Both the position numbers and the translations under genes were made by a program. Positions 16,413 through 26,700 of a stretch of 47,267 nt of DNA are shown one piece after another (the stretch's first letter is position 1; every line of letters starts with the position of its first letter). This DNA comes from Clostridium sp. CAG:567 (lineage in GTDB: Bacteria; Bacillota; Clostridia; TANB77; CAG-508). The DNA lies in the NCBI GenBank assembly GCA_000437855.1, contig FR902179.1, positions 1 through 47,267 on the forward strand. The letters are read 5' to 3'. Below the pieces are notes generated by a model. The model was not told where the DNA came from, searched no databases, and worked only from the letters and a program-made list of their open reading frames with translations.

Positions 16413-18881
16413 TTAAGTTTTTTTATTAACTTTTGCAACAATTACTGTCATATCATCTTTTTTCATTCCAAATTCGTTATCAATTGCTTCATTTAATACC
16501 ATGTTTGCAATTTGTTGTGCATCATCTACTGAAATATCTTCTAATAAGTATTTTACCCAAAGCTCTTTATTTATATATTCAGTGTTTGAATCAATAACAC
16601 CATCACTGCACATTACTAAAATATCTCCATCTTCTAAATCATAATCATATACTATTAGTTCATTTTTTTCTACAATTCCTGTTGGAAGTGTGATTGATTT
16701 TAGTAATTGTACTTCTTTATTTCTTTTTACAAATGTTGGACATGCACCACTTTTTATAAATTCCATGTTGCCTGCAAATAAGTCAAGTATTTGAATATCT
16801 AACGTAGTGTACATATCTTCTTTTGTATTTGCAATTAAGCTTGAATTAATTAGCTTTAATGATGTTTCTTTATCAAAACCTGCCTTTAATAATTTTGCAA
16901 GCATATTTATTGCAATTCTACTACTTTGATTTGCTTCCTCTCCTGAACCCATTCCATCACTAAGTGCTATTAAATATTTTCCATCATCTAGTTTTGCTTC
17001 TATATTGCTATCTCCAGAAACTTTTGAGCCTTCTTTAGTTGATGTTGCAACTCCAACTTGTAATTTATATTTATCTTCTGAATAATATGTAAATACACAG
17101 TTTTCTTTTTCTTCTCTTAGTCCACAATTTTGTGACTGAATTACAAATTTAGTTTGTAATATCTTTTCTATTATTTTGGCTATTTTTTTAATATTGCATT
17201 TTTTGCCTTCAATATCATCACATAAAGGAGCAAATACTTCTACAAAGTATCTTCCAGAAGAACTTTGTTTTATTTTTATGTCATTTACTTCAATTTCTTT
17301 TTGTTTTAATAAATTTAATATTTCTTGTTTTTGATTTAAGTATGGATCATCTTCTTTTTGTTCAATTTCTTGTGCCATCTGTGATATTACTTCTGACACT
17401 CCTTCTAATTGTGAAGATACATTTTTCTTGTTTTCTTTTAATTTCATTTTCCAAATAAAATTAATTTTGCCGACTCTATATGCTGAATTTATTGCTTTTA
17501 TCATTTTTGATACATCATTTTCAGCTGTTGTACCATTTTGTTTAAAACCTATAATATATAAATTATGTTTTTCAAAAATACTTGCAAGCTCTTTTTCTGT
17601 TATTATTTCATTTTTTAATAAATGTTTAAATATTTCATCTACTATTCCGCAATTATTTCCTGCTATATCATCATATAATAGATTATTTTCCAAATCAGAT
17701 ATATTTACTTCTAATTCTTCTCTAAATATTTGTTCATTTGATAATTCTTGTTCTTTTATGTCTTTTTCCTCTAGCACAGTACTAGCAGCCTCCTCATAGC
17801 TTTTAGCTAAATCTGCAATTGTTTCAGACATACTATTTAATTTTGTTACAGTATCTTGAGTTGCTGTTAATGCTCTTGTTGTTGCTTCTGGCAATAATTT
17901 ATCATTTCCTAATAAATCTTGTATATTTATTTTAAATCTTTTAGGCACAGCTAATAACCCTAATGAAGCTATTAAAATCTCTTGTATTAAAATTATTGGT
18001 ACTGTATTTCCATTTGCAACATAAGTTAATAATATGTTTCCTACAATAAAACCAATTATTACGCCAATTTTTCCAAGTCTATAAAATATGCCTGCTATTA
18101 GACCTGATATAGCATAAGACGCAACTGTTACTGGATCATTTTCTGCAATAATTCCAATTACTGCTCCTATTGTAACACCACTTGTTGCTCCTACTAGCAT
18201 TCCATTTTTCCAGCCTAGTATTAGTACTAATAAAACACTTAAAATATTTCTTATGTTATACCCAAATACGCTTAGATCTTTGAACGCACAAAATGTAATT
18301 GCTAGTAAAAGGCTTGTTCCAATTACTTCTTCAATTGAAAACGCTTTTTGTTCACCAACTTCTTTTAACATTGGTATTGCATTTGTAAATATTTTATAAA
18401 ATATATAACTTGCAATTGCAAGCATAATGCTTGTTAATAAATCATAAACATAAAAATTATTAAAAAACATTGGCATAATTTGCACTAGTAATACAGCTAA
18501 AAATAAATGTGGTCCAATTTTAATTTGTTCATTTACTTCTTCTTGTTCTTTTGGTCTTTTTATTAAAATAAATACAAAAAATACTAGCGTTGTTAAAAAA
18601 TATGTTAATAAGCTATTTGTTCCAAACGAAATAAATGTGCCTAATAATGTTAATATATACCCAATTCCAATTGGCATACGGCTGCTTAACATTGCTGCTA
18701 AAAAACTAATAGCAAATGGACTTATACTTAGCACTAAACTTTGGTTTCTAAATCCAACCATTGAAATCATAAATGATATTATATAAATAACAATATTTTG
18801 CACACTAAAAAGATTTGTTAATATTTGCTTAACAGAGTCTTTACTATATTGTGAATTTTCTTTTTTTATATTCTCAAACAC
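16413..18881 (-). CDS. spoIIE: Stage II sporulation protein E (PP2C phosphatase)
   Basis: SpoIIE is the septum-located phosphatase that dephosphorylates SpoIIAA, freeing sigma-F in the forespore. The N-terminal 300 residues hold about ten hydrophobic segments (from IVIYIISFMISMVGF on). A regulatory region (about 310-580) follows, then the PP2C domain (about 590-822) with ALSDGMGSGEEANQSSR, KSGACPTFVKR and ILVMCSDGVIDS, which carry the metal-binding Asp/Gly residues. An upstream in-frame ATG at 18989 has no good site. GTG at 18881 lies 6 nt after GAGGTG and gives 822 aa, close to the 827 aa of B. subtilis SpoIIE. Spo0A control is expected; a TTTGTCGTTTT sequence upstream (about 18938) is only a poor 0A-box match. 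Confidence 0.95.
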   Translation of the reverse strand: MFENIKKENSQYSKDSVKQILTNLFSVQNIVIYIISFMISMVGFRNQSLVLSISPFAISFLAAMLSSRMPIGIGYILTLLGTFISFGTNSLLTYFLTTLVFFVFILIKRPKEQEEVNEQIKIGPHLFLAVLLVQIMPMFFNNFYVYDLLTSIMLAIASYIFYKIFTNAIPMLKEVGEQKAFSIEEVIGTSLLLAITFCAFKDLSVFGYNIRNILSVLLVLILGWKNGMLVGATSGVTIGAVIGIIAENDPVTVASYAISGLIAGIFYRLGKIGVIIGFIVGNILLTYVANGNTVPIILIQEILIASLGLLAVPKRFKINIQDLLGNDKLLPEATTRALTATQDTVTKLNSMSETIADLAKSYEEAASTVLEEKDIKEQELSNEQIFREELEVNISDLENNLLYDDIAGNNCGIVDEIFKHLLKNEIITEKELASIFEKHNLYIIGFKQNGTTAENDVSKMIKAINSAYRVGKINFIWKMKLKENKKNVSSQLEGVSEVISQMAQEIEQKEDDPYLNQKQEILNLLKQKEIEVNDIKIKQSSSGRYFVEVFAPLCDDIEGKKCNIKKIAKIIEKILQTKFVIQSQNCGLREEKENCVFTYYSEDKYKLQVGVATSTKEGSKVSGDSNIEAKLDDGKYLIALSDGMGSGEEANQSSRIAINMLAKLLKAGFDKETSLKLINSSLIANTKEDMYTTLDIQILDLFAGNMEFIKSGACPTFVKRNKEVQLLKSITLPTGIVEKNELIVYDYDLEDGDILVMCSDGVIDSNTEYINKELWVKYLLEDISVDDAQQIANMVLNEAIDNEFGMKKDDMTVIVAKVNKKT

Positions 18882-19081
18882 TTCTATCACCTCTACTTTT
18901 TTAATTCTTATATATTGTAGTACAAGACATTTAAAATGTTTGTCGTTTTTAGTATAGAAATTAAAAAAGTTTTTTATCTTTTTTGCCATCTTTAGTGTTT
19001 TTATTATTTTTTTCCAAATTATTTTTTATATTTTACATTATTTTTGTTAGTTTTTCAATATTTGCTATTATATTTTAGCAC

Positions 19082-19122
19082 AAAAATAAATCTTATAGGC
19101 ATAACCTATAAGATTTATTTTT
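19082..19122 (-). terminator. Strong terminator of the surface-protein operon
   Basis: A perfect 18-bp stem (19082-19099 with 19105-19122) with a 5-nt loop, two nt beyond the stop of the second surface gene. A and T runs lie on both ends. spoIIE starts about 200 nt further on. Confidence 0.88.
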
Positions 19123-19124
19123 TA

Positions 19125-22100
19125 TTATTTCTTAAGAACTTTTTTCTTAATTACTACTATTCCTACTGCAATGATTGCAATTGCTGCAAGTCCAATTCCT
19201 AAGTATAAGTAAGTTTGACCAAATGGTGGTAAAATTATTACTTTTTCTGCTGCTGCAGTATCTACTTCAGCTGGCATATTATTTGGATTTTGGTTACCTA
19301 CAACTGAGTATGCCATTCTTCTACCTACAGTATTAGAATATTGTATAATTTCAGCAATGTTGTCATAAGTCATATCATCAGATGTATTTTGTGATGTAAT
19401 TGTTTGTGATAATACAAGATTATCAACTTTAACATCTCCTGGTTTTAAGTCTTGTTTAAATTTCTCAGTTTTAATGATTGTTTTATTTTTTATAGCTGCT
19501 TTTACACTATCACTTACAGCAAGGTTGCCAGTATTAACTGTACTCCATCCTGTATTATCTACTTCTCTATATTGTAAATTATTTGCAACATAGTCAACTA
19601 ACACATCTCCTGATGTAGTTACTATATTTCCTGGGTTTGTGCCTTTATAGTAGAATTCTTTTCCTGTATAATCTGTCTCACCAACATTTTTTACAGTTAA
19701 TTTATAGTCAATTCTTATTGTAGCTCCATGCATTAACTCAGAGTCCATAATTATTTGTATTAATCCGTTTTTTCCACCATTGTATAAAGAAGCTACATGG
19801 CTATTAACTTGTTCTTGTGTTGCATTATATAAGTATTCACTTCTATATGGTTTAAAATATTTTTTGTCTTTTCTTAAATTGTAATCTTTTCCTCTTACCC
19901 AAGCTAGGTTTGGTACAGTATCATTTGCATCATATAGTACATTTCCATTTGCAAGTGTTATTCTTACGTTATCAACATGTTTGCTTAATTCAAGTTGTGC
20001 CTTTGGTCTTTCAGTTAATCCTAAGTCAACATCTTTGATATGGTATGCTCCACTTTCATCTCCAGTAAATATTCTATTGTATTCTACTTCTATTGAAATT
20101 ACTCCAGTTTCTGCAACCATTTGAGTATTTGTATTTGCGGTACCAGTATTAGCTAAAGTTTGTGCTAATCCATTTGTTACACCTCTATAATTGTTACTAC
20201 TATATTTATTTACTGCTTCTCTATATGACCAAATATCTTTTGCATCAGACACATTTTTACCATTTGATTTTACAATGCTATATCCATAGCTTCCAGAAGT
20301 ATTTTGATTTTCAACATTTGTGTATCCATAATATAATTTTTGTCCCAATTCAGTTACAGCGCTAATTATTTCAGCAGATGCATTTTCAAAATTTGTTCTA
20401 CCTCTTTGATTTATTCCTTTTTGGTATGTTGTTGATTTGTAATCTTGTCCATTATATTTGCTATTGTATTGTCCACCATAAGTAAATCTTACAATATAAT
20501 CACCTGGTATGTAGTCTTTGAATTCATATTTTCCATCTGTATTTGTTGTTTCTTGGTTTTTATTTCCTAATGTTGTTGTTCTCCATACATATTCTCCACC
20601 ATTAGCAAGTTTTTCAACTAATTCAACTTTTATATTTCCAATTCCGTTATTTTCATCTTTTAGTCCATTTCCAATCATTGAATCATTTACTTTTTCTGTT
20701 CTTAAATCATCCCATACAATACCATTTATTTTTCTTGATGCATTATCATAGAATTTTATTCTTAATCCTTTAGCTTTATCTGTATCATCTTCATACTTGC
20801 TTTCATCTTGTATGTCTCCTAAGTCATCAGCATTTCCTGGTACAGAATCTATATCTAATATACCTGCATAATCTCTTGAGCCTTTTGTAACTCCATTTGG
20901 TAATAATGTTTCATCTTTATAGTATGATGTATATCCATTTATTTCTGCAACATTTTGTTTTGCGTCCTTATCGCTATTATCTAAAATTATTCCATTATTA
21001 TCTTTTTTAACTTGGAATGTTAAGTAAATATATTCGACTTCACCAGTTTCTAATTTCTTATCTTTTAGTCCTTTAACATATACTTTGCCTTTTTCTTCAC
21101 TACTATTTACTGGTTTTGCATTTGACATTTGTAATGTTTCTGTGTGAATAGTCTTATAATATTCTTCATCTCTAAATGCATTATCATCATAAGTTACCCA
21201 TGATAAATCTGATCTATATTTATATTCATTATCATAATAATCAACTACTTCATTAATTGTATCTATAATTCCTTGAGATTGATTTCTAATAGTAATTTTA
21301 TATGTTACGAATATTTCTAGCTCAGCTCCTGGATGTGCTTCACTTACTCTATAAGCATAATCTGCTTCAAATATTTCTCTATTATAAACTGAATTATAGT
21401 AATTTGTATCAGATTGTCTTACTGTTATATCCCAGTATTCTTCATTATCATCGTCTGGTCTGCTCTTATATTTGTATACTTCTGTTTTTCCATTTATCTT
21501 AGTAGCTGCTCTAAATACATCTTTTCTAAGAGCTAAATCGTTAATTTTTCTTCTAACTAATCCTAAGTCTATATAAAATTGACCTGGGTAAAGAGCTACA
21601 TAATATTCACCGTTAAATACATCACCAGTTGTATCAAATGTTGCACTTCTTGCTTCTTTACCTGTATTAAATTTTTTATTTGTGTTTATAATAAATTTAT
21701 CATAAACAGGATATAGATCATAAGCTTGTGCACCTTGTTCCATTGTATATGCCTTTATTTTGCAATCATCCATAAATCTTTTTTGATCTGTAGATGGTCG
21801 TTTTTCAGCTTTATTTAATGTATTAACTTCTACTATTTCACCATTTTGTATTTCAAAGAAACAATCAATTACATCATCTTTTACTAATTGTTCCATAGAG
21901 TATATTTTTCCACCACTATAACTATTTGGATATGCTCCAATTGTTGCAAATTTAGCATTTAAAGCATCTCTATCTGAAACTTTTTCTGTTGCTTTTGAAC
22001 TTTTTAGCCATTCAGCTGAATTATATTCTGGTTTATTATATATAGTTGGTACATAAAGTTGTCCATTGTATTCAAATGCAACATAGTATTTTTCCATCGA

Positions 22101-23684
22101 ATTTACTGTAAATATATAGCATCCATCATTATCAGTTGTTGTTTCTCTAACTTTTTTTCCTAATTTGTTATATAATATAACTTTTGTGTTTGGTAATGCT
22201 ACATCATTGCTATCACCACTTACTCCATTATATGGTGTATTCATTTTGTCATTTAAGCTTCCATCTACCCATACATATCCTGCTAATTGCATTTGTAAGT
22301 TAAATGTTGGTGGAGTATCATTATCAGGTTCACCAATTTCTAATGATGTTTTATATAGTCTTCTGCCACCTTCAAGTACACTAACATTATCTTGTATTTC
22401 TCTTTTTTCTAGCCAAGATGTTGTATGGCAATTGTATCCTTTAGTTCCAGAAGAATGCATATGATTCCATCTAACAGTATATGCTGCACAGTCAAGTCCA
22501 CATACAACACATGTAGGGCATTCCATCCATTGAAATTCAATATGTAGCTTTACATAGCTTACCATATAGTCTTCATAATTATCTACTGTATAATCTATAT
22601 TTGCATTTGGATCTGAAAATTCAAAATAAAATTGATTCTCACCTTGACTTATTCCTTTAGGGTAAACTTGTTCTCCATAGTCCACAAAATAATCTTTGCT
22701 TGGAGTATAATATGTGTCCTTGTTTAGTTCATAGCTAATTCCATTTTGATCGTAATATTTATTTATATCTATTCTTTCTTTTCCAAATACTACTTTTCCT
22801 TTGCTATTGTAGCCAATTGCATACATATCTGAAATTCCACCAAAGGCCACACCATTTTCGGCTCCATAATTATAGTCTATAGACACTGGTCCCATAATAT
22901 AGCTTGCTTGGGTTTGATTTACTGCTGTTCTTACTTTATCTTTATCTGTTTTGTTTTTAACTTTCAAATCACTGTTTCCACCATTTTGGTGTGTTTTCTC
23001 ATGAAATGATTTATATTTTTGTGCTTCATTATATATAATTTCACTATTTGCAAATGCTTCTGGATCCCTTTCTTCGTCCGAGTCACCTACATCAATACCT
23101 GGTGTTCCAGCTGATGTTAAAGAATGACCTGTATTTAAGTTTGTACGCCATATAGCATATTGCTTATCAATAGTCCATTCATCCATTGGTGGATATGTTA
23201 TTATATATGCTACATCTTCATATCCTTCTGCTAATAAATCATGATGTTCTCCTACGCATTTTAAATATGGGTATGTAGTTTCTCCATTATGTGCAAACAT
23301 TCCGCTACATCCATTATATGTCCATCCCCAGTCAAATATACTTCCTTCTGTATCTCCATATTGTGATGCAACTTCCATTTTTAATGTTCCAGATCTAGCT
23401 ACAAATCCTGTTCCATGTTGTATACAATATATAATTCTTCCTGTAGATATAGCTAGCTGTCTTTCGTTAAATTCTGTTACTTCAAATTCTCCACATGTTC
23501 CTTCTATAGTATTTTCATCAACTATTTCTATTGGTCCTACTCCATCATTATCTAGTCTTGAACCCTGATTCCTGTAAGTTTCATTTATAAATGAAACTAC
23601 AAGATTTGGTACTATTAATATAGTAAAAGCAATTAATATTGTTGCTATTAAAGCTATTTTTATTTTTTCCTTATGTTTTATCAT
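19125..23684 (-). CDS. Giant SdrD-type surface protein with putative thioester domain
   Basis: The 1519-aa protein has a signal/anchor helix (about residues 9-32). A domain with YCIQHG (Cys87) and KQYAIW (Gln175) follows, the spacing and context of a TQXA-type thioester domain, which can bind host ligands covalently. Further on are a Cys/His-rich patch (about 388-420: CPTCVVCGLDC, then H, H, CH), two SdrD/Cna-B-like beta domains (AGYVWVDG... near 480; INGIVWDDL... near 990), and long DUF11-like regions. The C terminus is LPPFGQ, a membrane helix and KKKVLKK, a variant sorting signal. The ATG at 23684 is chosen because AAAGGAGGAG lies 7 nt upstream; an upstream in-frame GTG would translate that site. 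Cotranscribed with the 1693-aa gene. Confidence 0.85.
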   Translation of the reverse strand: MIKHKEKIKIALIATILIAFTILIVPNLVVSFINETYRNQGSRLDNDGVGPIEIVDENTIEGTCGEFEVTEFNERQLAISTGRIIYCIQHGTGFVARSGTLKMEVASQYGDTEGSIFDWGWTYNGCSGMFAHNGETTYPYLKCVGEHHDLLAEGYEDVAYIITYPPMDEWTIDKQYAIWRTNLNTGHSLTSAGTPGIDVGDSDEERDPEAFANSEIIYNEAQKYKSFHEKTHQNGGNSDLKVKNKTDKDKVRTAVNQTQASYIMGPVSIDYNYGAENGVAFGGISDMYAIGYNSKGKVVFGKERIDINKYYDQNGISYELNKDTYYTPSKDYFVDYGEQVYPKGISQGENQFYFEFSDPNANIDYTVDNYEDYMVSYVKLHIEFQWMECPTCVVCGLDCAAYTVRWNHMHSSGTKGYNCHTTSWLEKREIQDNVSVLEGGRRLYKTSLEIGEPDNDTPPTFNLQMQLAGYVWVDGSLNDKMNTPYNGVSGDSNDVALPNTKVILYNKLGKKVRETTTDNDGCYIFTVNSMEKYYVAFEYNGQLYVPTIYNKPEYNSAEWLKSSKATEKVSDRDALNAKFATIGAYPNSYSGGKIYSMEQLVKDDVIDCFFEIQNGEIVEVNTLNKAEKRPSTDQKRFMDDCKIKAYTMEQGAQAYDLYPVYDKFIINTNKKFNTGKEARSATFDTTGDVFNGEYYVALYPGQFYIDLGLVRRKINDLALRKDVFRAATKINGKTEVYKYKSRPDDDNEEYWDITVRQSDTNYYNSVYNREIFEADYAYRVSEAHPGAELEIFVTYKITIRNQSQGIIDTINEVVDYYDNEYKYRSDLSWVTYDDNAFRDEEYYKTIHTETLQMSNAKPVNSSEEKGKVYVKGLKDKKLETGEVEYIYLTFQVKKDNNGIILDNSDKDAKQNVAEINGYTSYYKDETLLPNGVTKGSRDYAGILDIDSVPGNADDLGDIQDESKYEDDTDKAKGLRIKFYDNASRKINGIVWDDLRTEKVNDSMIGNGLKDENNGIGNIKVELVEKLANGGEYVWRTTTLGNKNQETTNTDGKYEFKDYIPGDYIVRFTYGGQYNSKYNGQDYKSTTYQKGINQRGRTNFENASAEIISAVTELGQKLYYGYTNVENQNTSGSYGYSIVKSNGKNVSDAKDIWSYREAVNKYSSNNYRGVTNGLAQTLANTGTANTNTQMVAETGVISIEVEYNRIFTGDESGAYHIKDVDLGLTERPKAQLELSKHVDNVRITLANGNVLYDANDTVPNLAWVRGKDYNLRKDKKYFKPYRSEYLYNATQEQVNSHVASLYNGGKNGLIQIIMDSELMHGATIRIDYKLTVKNVGETDYTGKEFYYKGTNPGNIVTTSGDVLVDYVANNLQYREVDNTGWSTVNTGNLAVSDSVKAAIKNKTIIKTEKFKQDLKPGDVKVDNLVLSQTITSQNTSDDMTYDNIAEIIQYSNTVGRRMAYSVVGNQNPNNMPAEVDTAAAEKVIILPPFGQTYLYLGIGLAAIAIIAVGIVVIKKKVLKK

Positions 23685-23708
23685 TTTATCTCCTCCTTTC
23701 CTCACTAA

Positions 23709-26700
23709 TTATTGTTTCCTATTTAAAACTCTTTTTTTAATTTCAACTACGCCTAATCCTATTATAGCTACAAATGTTAATGTTATAATTACATAAAATG
23801 CAATTTGCCCACCTGTTACTACTGATAAGATTATATCTGCTTTTGACATATCATCTTCATCTTCTTGTTTATTTCCTGGTGTTGAATCAATATCTTTTAG
23901 TCCTTGTTCATTATAACTTTCATATATTTCTGCATTATTATTTAGTATTCCTAAGCTATCATCTGTTATTTGTTTTAATAAAACTATTGTAACTTCTTTT
24001 GATTCCCCTGGTTGAATAATTGTGTTTTGTAAGCTTGTATTATATACATTTCCATCACTTGCTTTATACCAATCTTTGTTTAATTCTGTATTAAATATTA
24101 CTCCTTTTGGTAGATAGTCAGCTATTTTTTTAACATATCCAGCTACTCCTCCTTGGTTTGTTACAACTATTTTATATTCAATAACAATACTGCTTTTTCC
24201 TAAGTTTTGTTCTAAAACTTCTATTTTAGTGTTTTTCTCGTTAGCATAAGTAAATGTTTCTGTTCCTGATGTTGGAGTTGTTCTTGTAATTTTGCTTATA
24301 TATTTATCTAATTTTAAGTCAAATTTTTCTGCTTCATATAAACCTATGTCAATGTCTCTTATGTTGCTATTAGTTACTTTTATTACATCTGATATACCAG
24401 CTATTGTTCTCTCTCCGTTTAATACTATGTTAATATCAATTGCATCAGAGTTAAGAGCTTCATCAACTTCTGGTTTTCTATATTCTGTAATACTGTATTT
24501 GCCACTGTCATATACAAATATTACTAAATATTCTCCTGGTTTTATATTGTCAAATTCATATTTTCCGTTATTGTCAGTTGTTACTTTTTTATCATTGTTT
24601 GTTACACTGTCTTTTACTATTGCATTAGTTTTCTTATATACTAACATTACTTGAATATTTGATAAAAGTTTTTCGTCTTCATCTCTCATACCATTTTTGT
24701 TGCTGTCTAGCCAAGCTGTACCAGTTATTTTATAAGATTCTGTTGTTGGATTATTTGGATTGTTGTTATTGCCTCCGTTGTTGCCTCCATTATTTTCCCC
24801 TGCATGTGCATTTGCATCATATTCAATTGTTATATTAACTTTATTTGATTCAATTTTATCAAATCCATCAGCTTCTAATGTAGCATAAGAACTTACTATT
24901 TTATCATTTTTGTCTGGTAATAAATCAGCTTTTACAGTAACTGTTATTGTAACTTTTGCTCCTGCAATTATTTCATACATTAGTATATTAAGTTCCTTAT
25001 TACTAATAGTTTTTATAGTTTGTTTTTTGTTATTGTTTGTATATTCTGCTTTTACAAAAGTAACTCCATCTGGTAAACTCATTATGAATTTATTATTTAT
25101 AGAAGAAATTTTTCCTGTGTTTTCTATTATATATTTATAAGTTACTTCTTTTCCTTCTTTTATATATCTTGAATCTGCTTCTTTTTGTTGTATTGTTAAT
25201 TTAATTTCTTCTGCATTATATATTTTTTGATTTGAATAATGCTCTGCTGTTTCATCTGCTTTTGCTGTTGCTTTAGCAATAAATTCACCTGTAAATCCCT
25301 CAACCTCAAGTTCAATACCTACATAAGTATATTCTCTTAGTTTTATTACTGTTGCTTTGTTTGTTTCTGACTCATCTGTTGGTTTAGTTCTCTCTATGTA
25401 TGCATAAAGATTTTCTAATTTTCCAAGGTTAATTGAAATACTATTATTATTAATTATAACATTTTCTCTGCTTTTTTCCTTGAAGTTATTATTTTCTCCA
25501 TAATAAACATCTGTTATTTTTATTCCTTGTGGAATATCCATATTAAACATTACATTATTTAAATCTTTACTATTAGAAATATTTTTTACTTTTACAACAA
25601 ATTTAAATTTTCTTCCCTTTTTTAATGTTTCACTTTCATATATGTCTGGAATATTAACAATTTTCAAATCTCCTTCTAAAACTTTTAGCTTGTAAGAGTC
25701 AGAATTAATTGGATTTGAAAGTTCATCTGCTGTTACATTTGCAGTACACTCTATTTCTTTATCTCCTGGATATTTATTTTCTTCAATTGTAATTGTTTGT
25801 CCTGTTGTTGGATCTGTAACAGTTTTAGTTGTTTTTCCTTTTTTGATTCTTAACTCATAGTCTCTTGTTACTGTTTGGCCTACTGGAATATTACCTATTG
25901 ATAAAGTTTTAATATTTTCCGCACTATCTGTATAAGCTAATTCTTCTTCAAAAATTTCTGTATGTACTGTTCCTTCTGGTGCTATTAAATTTAATTTTAC
26001 ATTTTTCGCTTCTACAGTTCCAACGTTTTTAACTGTTGCTGTCATTCTTACGATTTGTTCTTCTCTTACTGTTTCAGTTGTTGATTTTACTTCAACAGTC
26101 ATGTCTGGTCCTACACCTGTTGTTAATTTTAGTAATGGTGATGTTTTTGACTCAGAAATTTCTCCTAATGAAGAAACATTTGTATAATATACTTTATACA
26201 TTTCATTTACAGTGTTGTTATGTGTAATATTTGCTGGAATTTCAACATCATAAGAAATTTCTTTTGTTTCTCCAGATTTCATATTTTCATTTAATACAAT
26301 CATATAAGATTGTACTTTATTTGTTAAAGTTTCTGTCCAGTTATTTGATTTATCATTTAAATCTTTAGTTGCATTTGCATTCTCTGAGTAATAAACTTTA
26401 TATTTTGAACTATCTACTCCACTTAGTGTTATTTTTCCTTGTAGTTTTGTACTAAATGTTGATCCTAAGTCTTCTCCTGTTTCTATTTTTTTGTTTCCTT
26501 GTGTTGGAATTCTTCCTAAGATAATAACATCTTTAATGTCATTTTCATAATTGTTTACAATTTTTCCATAAACTTTTGCAGTTCTTTTTTCTGCATAAGT
26601 TTTTAGTATTCCTGTTGCACCTTCACTAGAAATTGATAATAACTCATTTTCACCTTGTGAGTAATTTTTAATTCCATTTGCAGTAATAAGTCCTTCTGGT

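Noticed and set aside
18930..18950. Spo0A box upstream of spoIIE
   Set aside because: TTTGTCGTTTT differs from the TGTCGAA core at two positions; too weak to list as a site.
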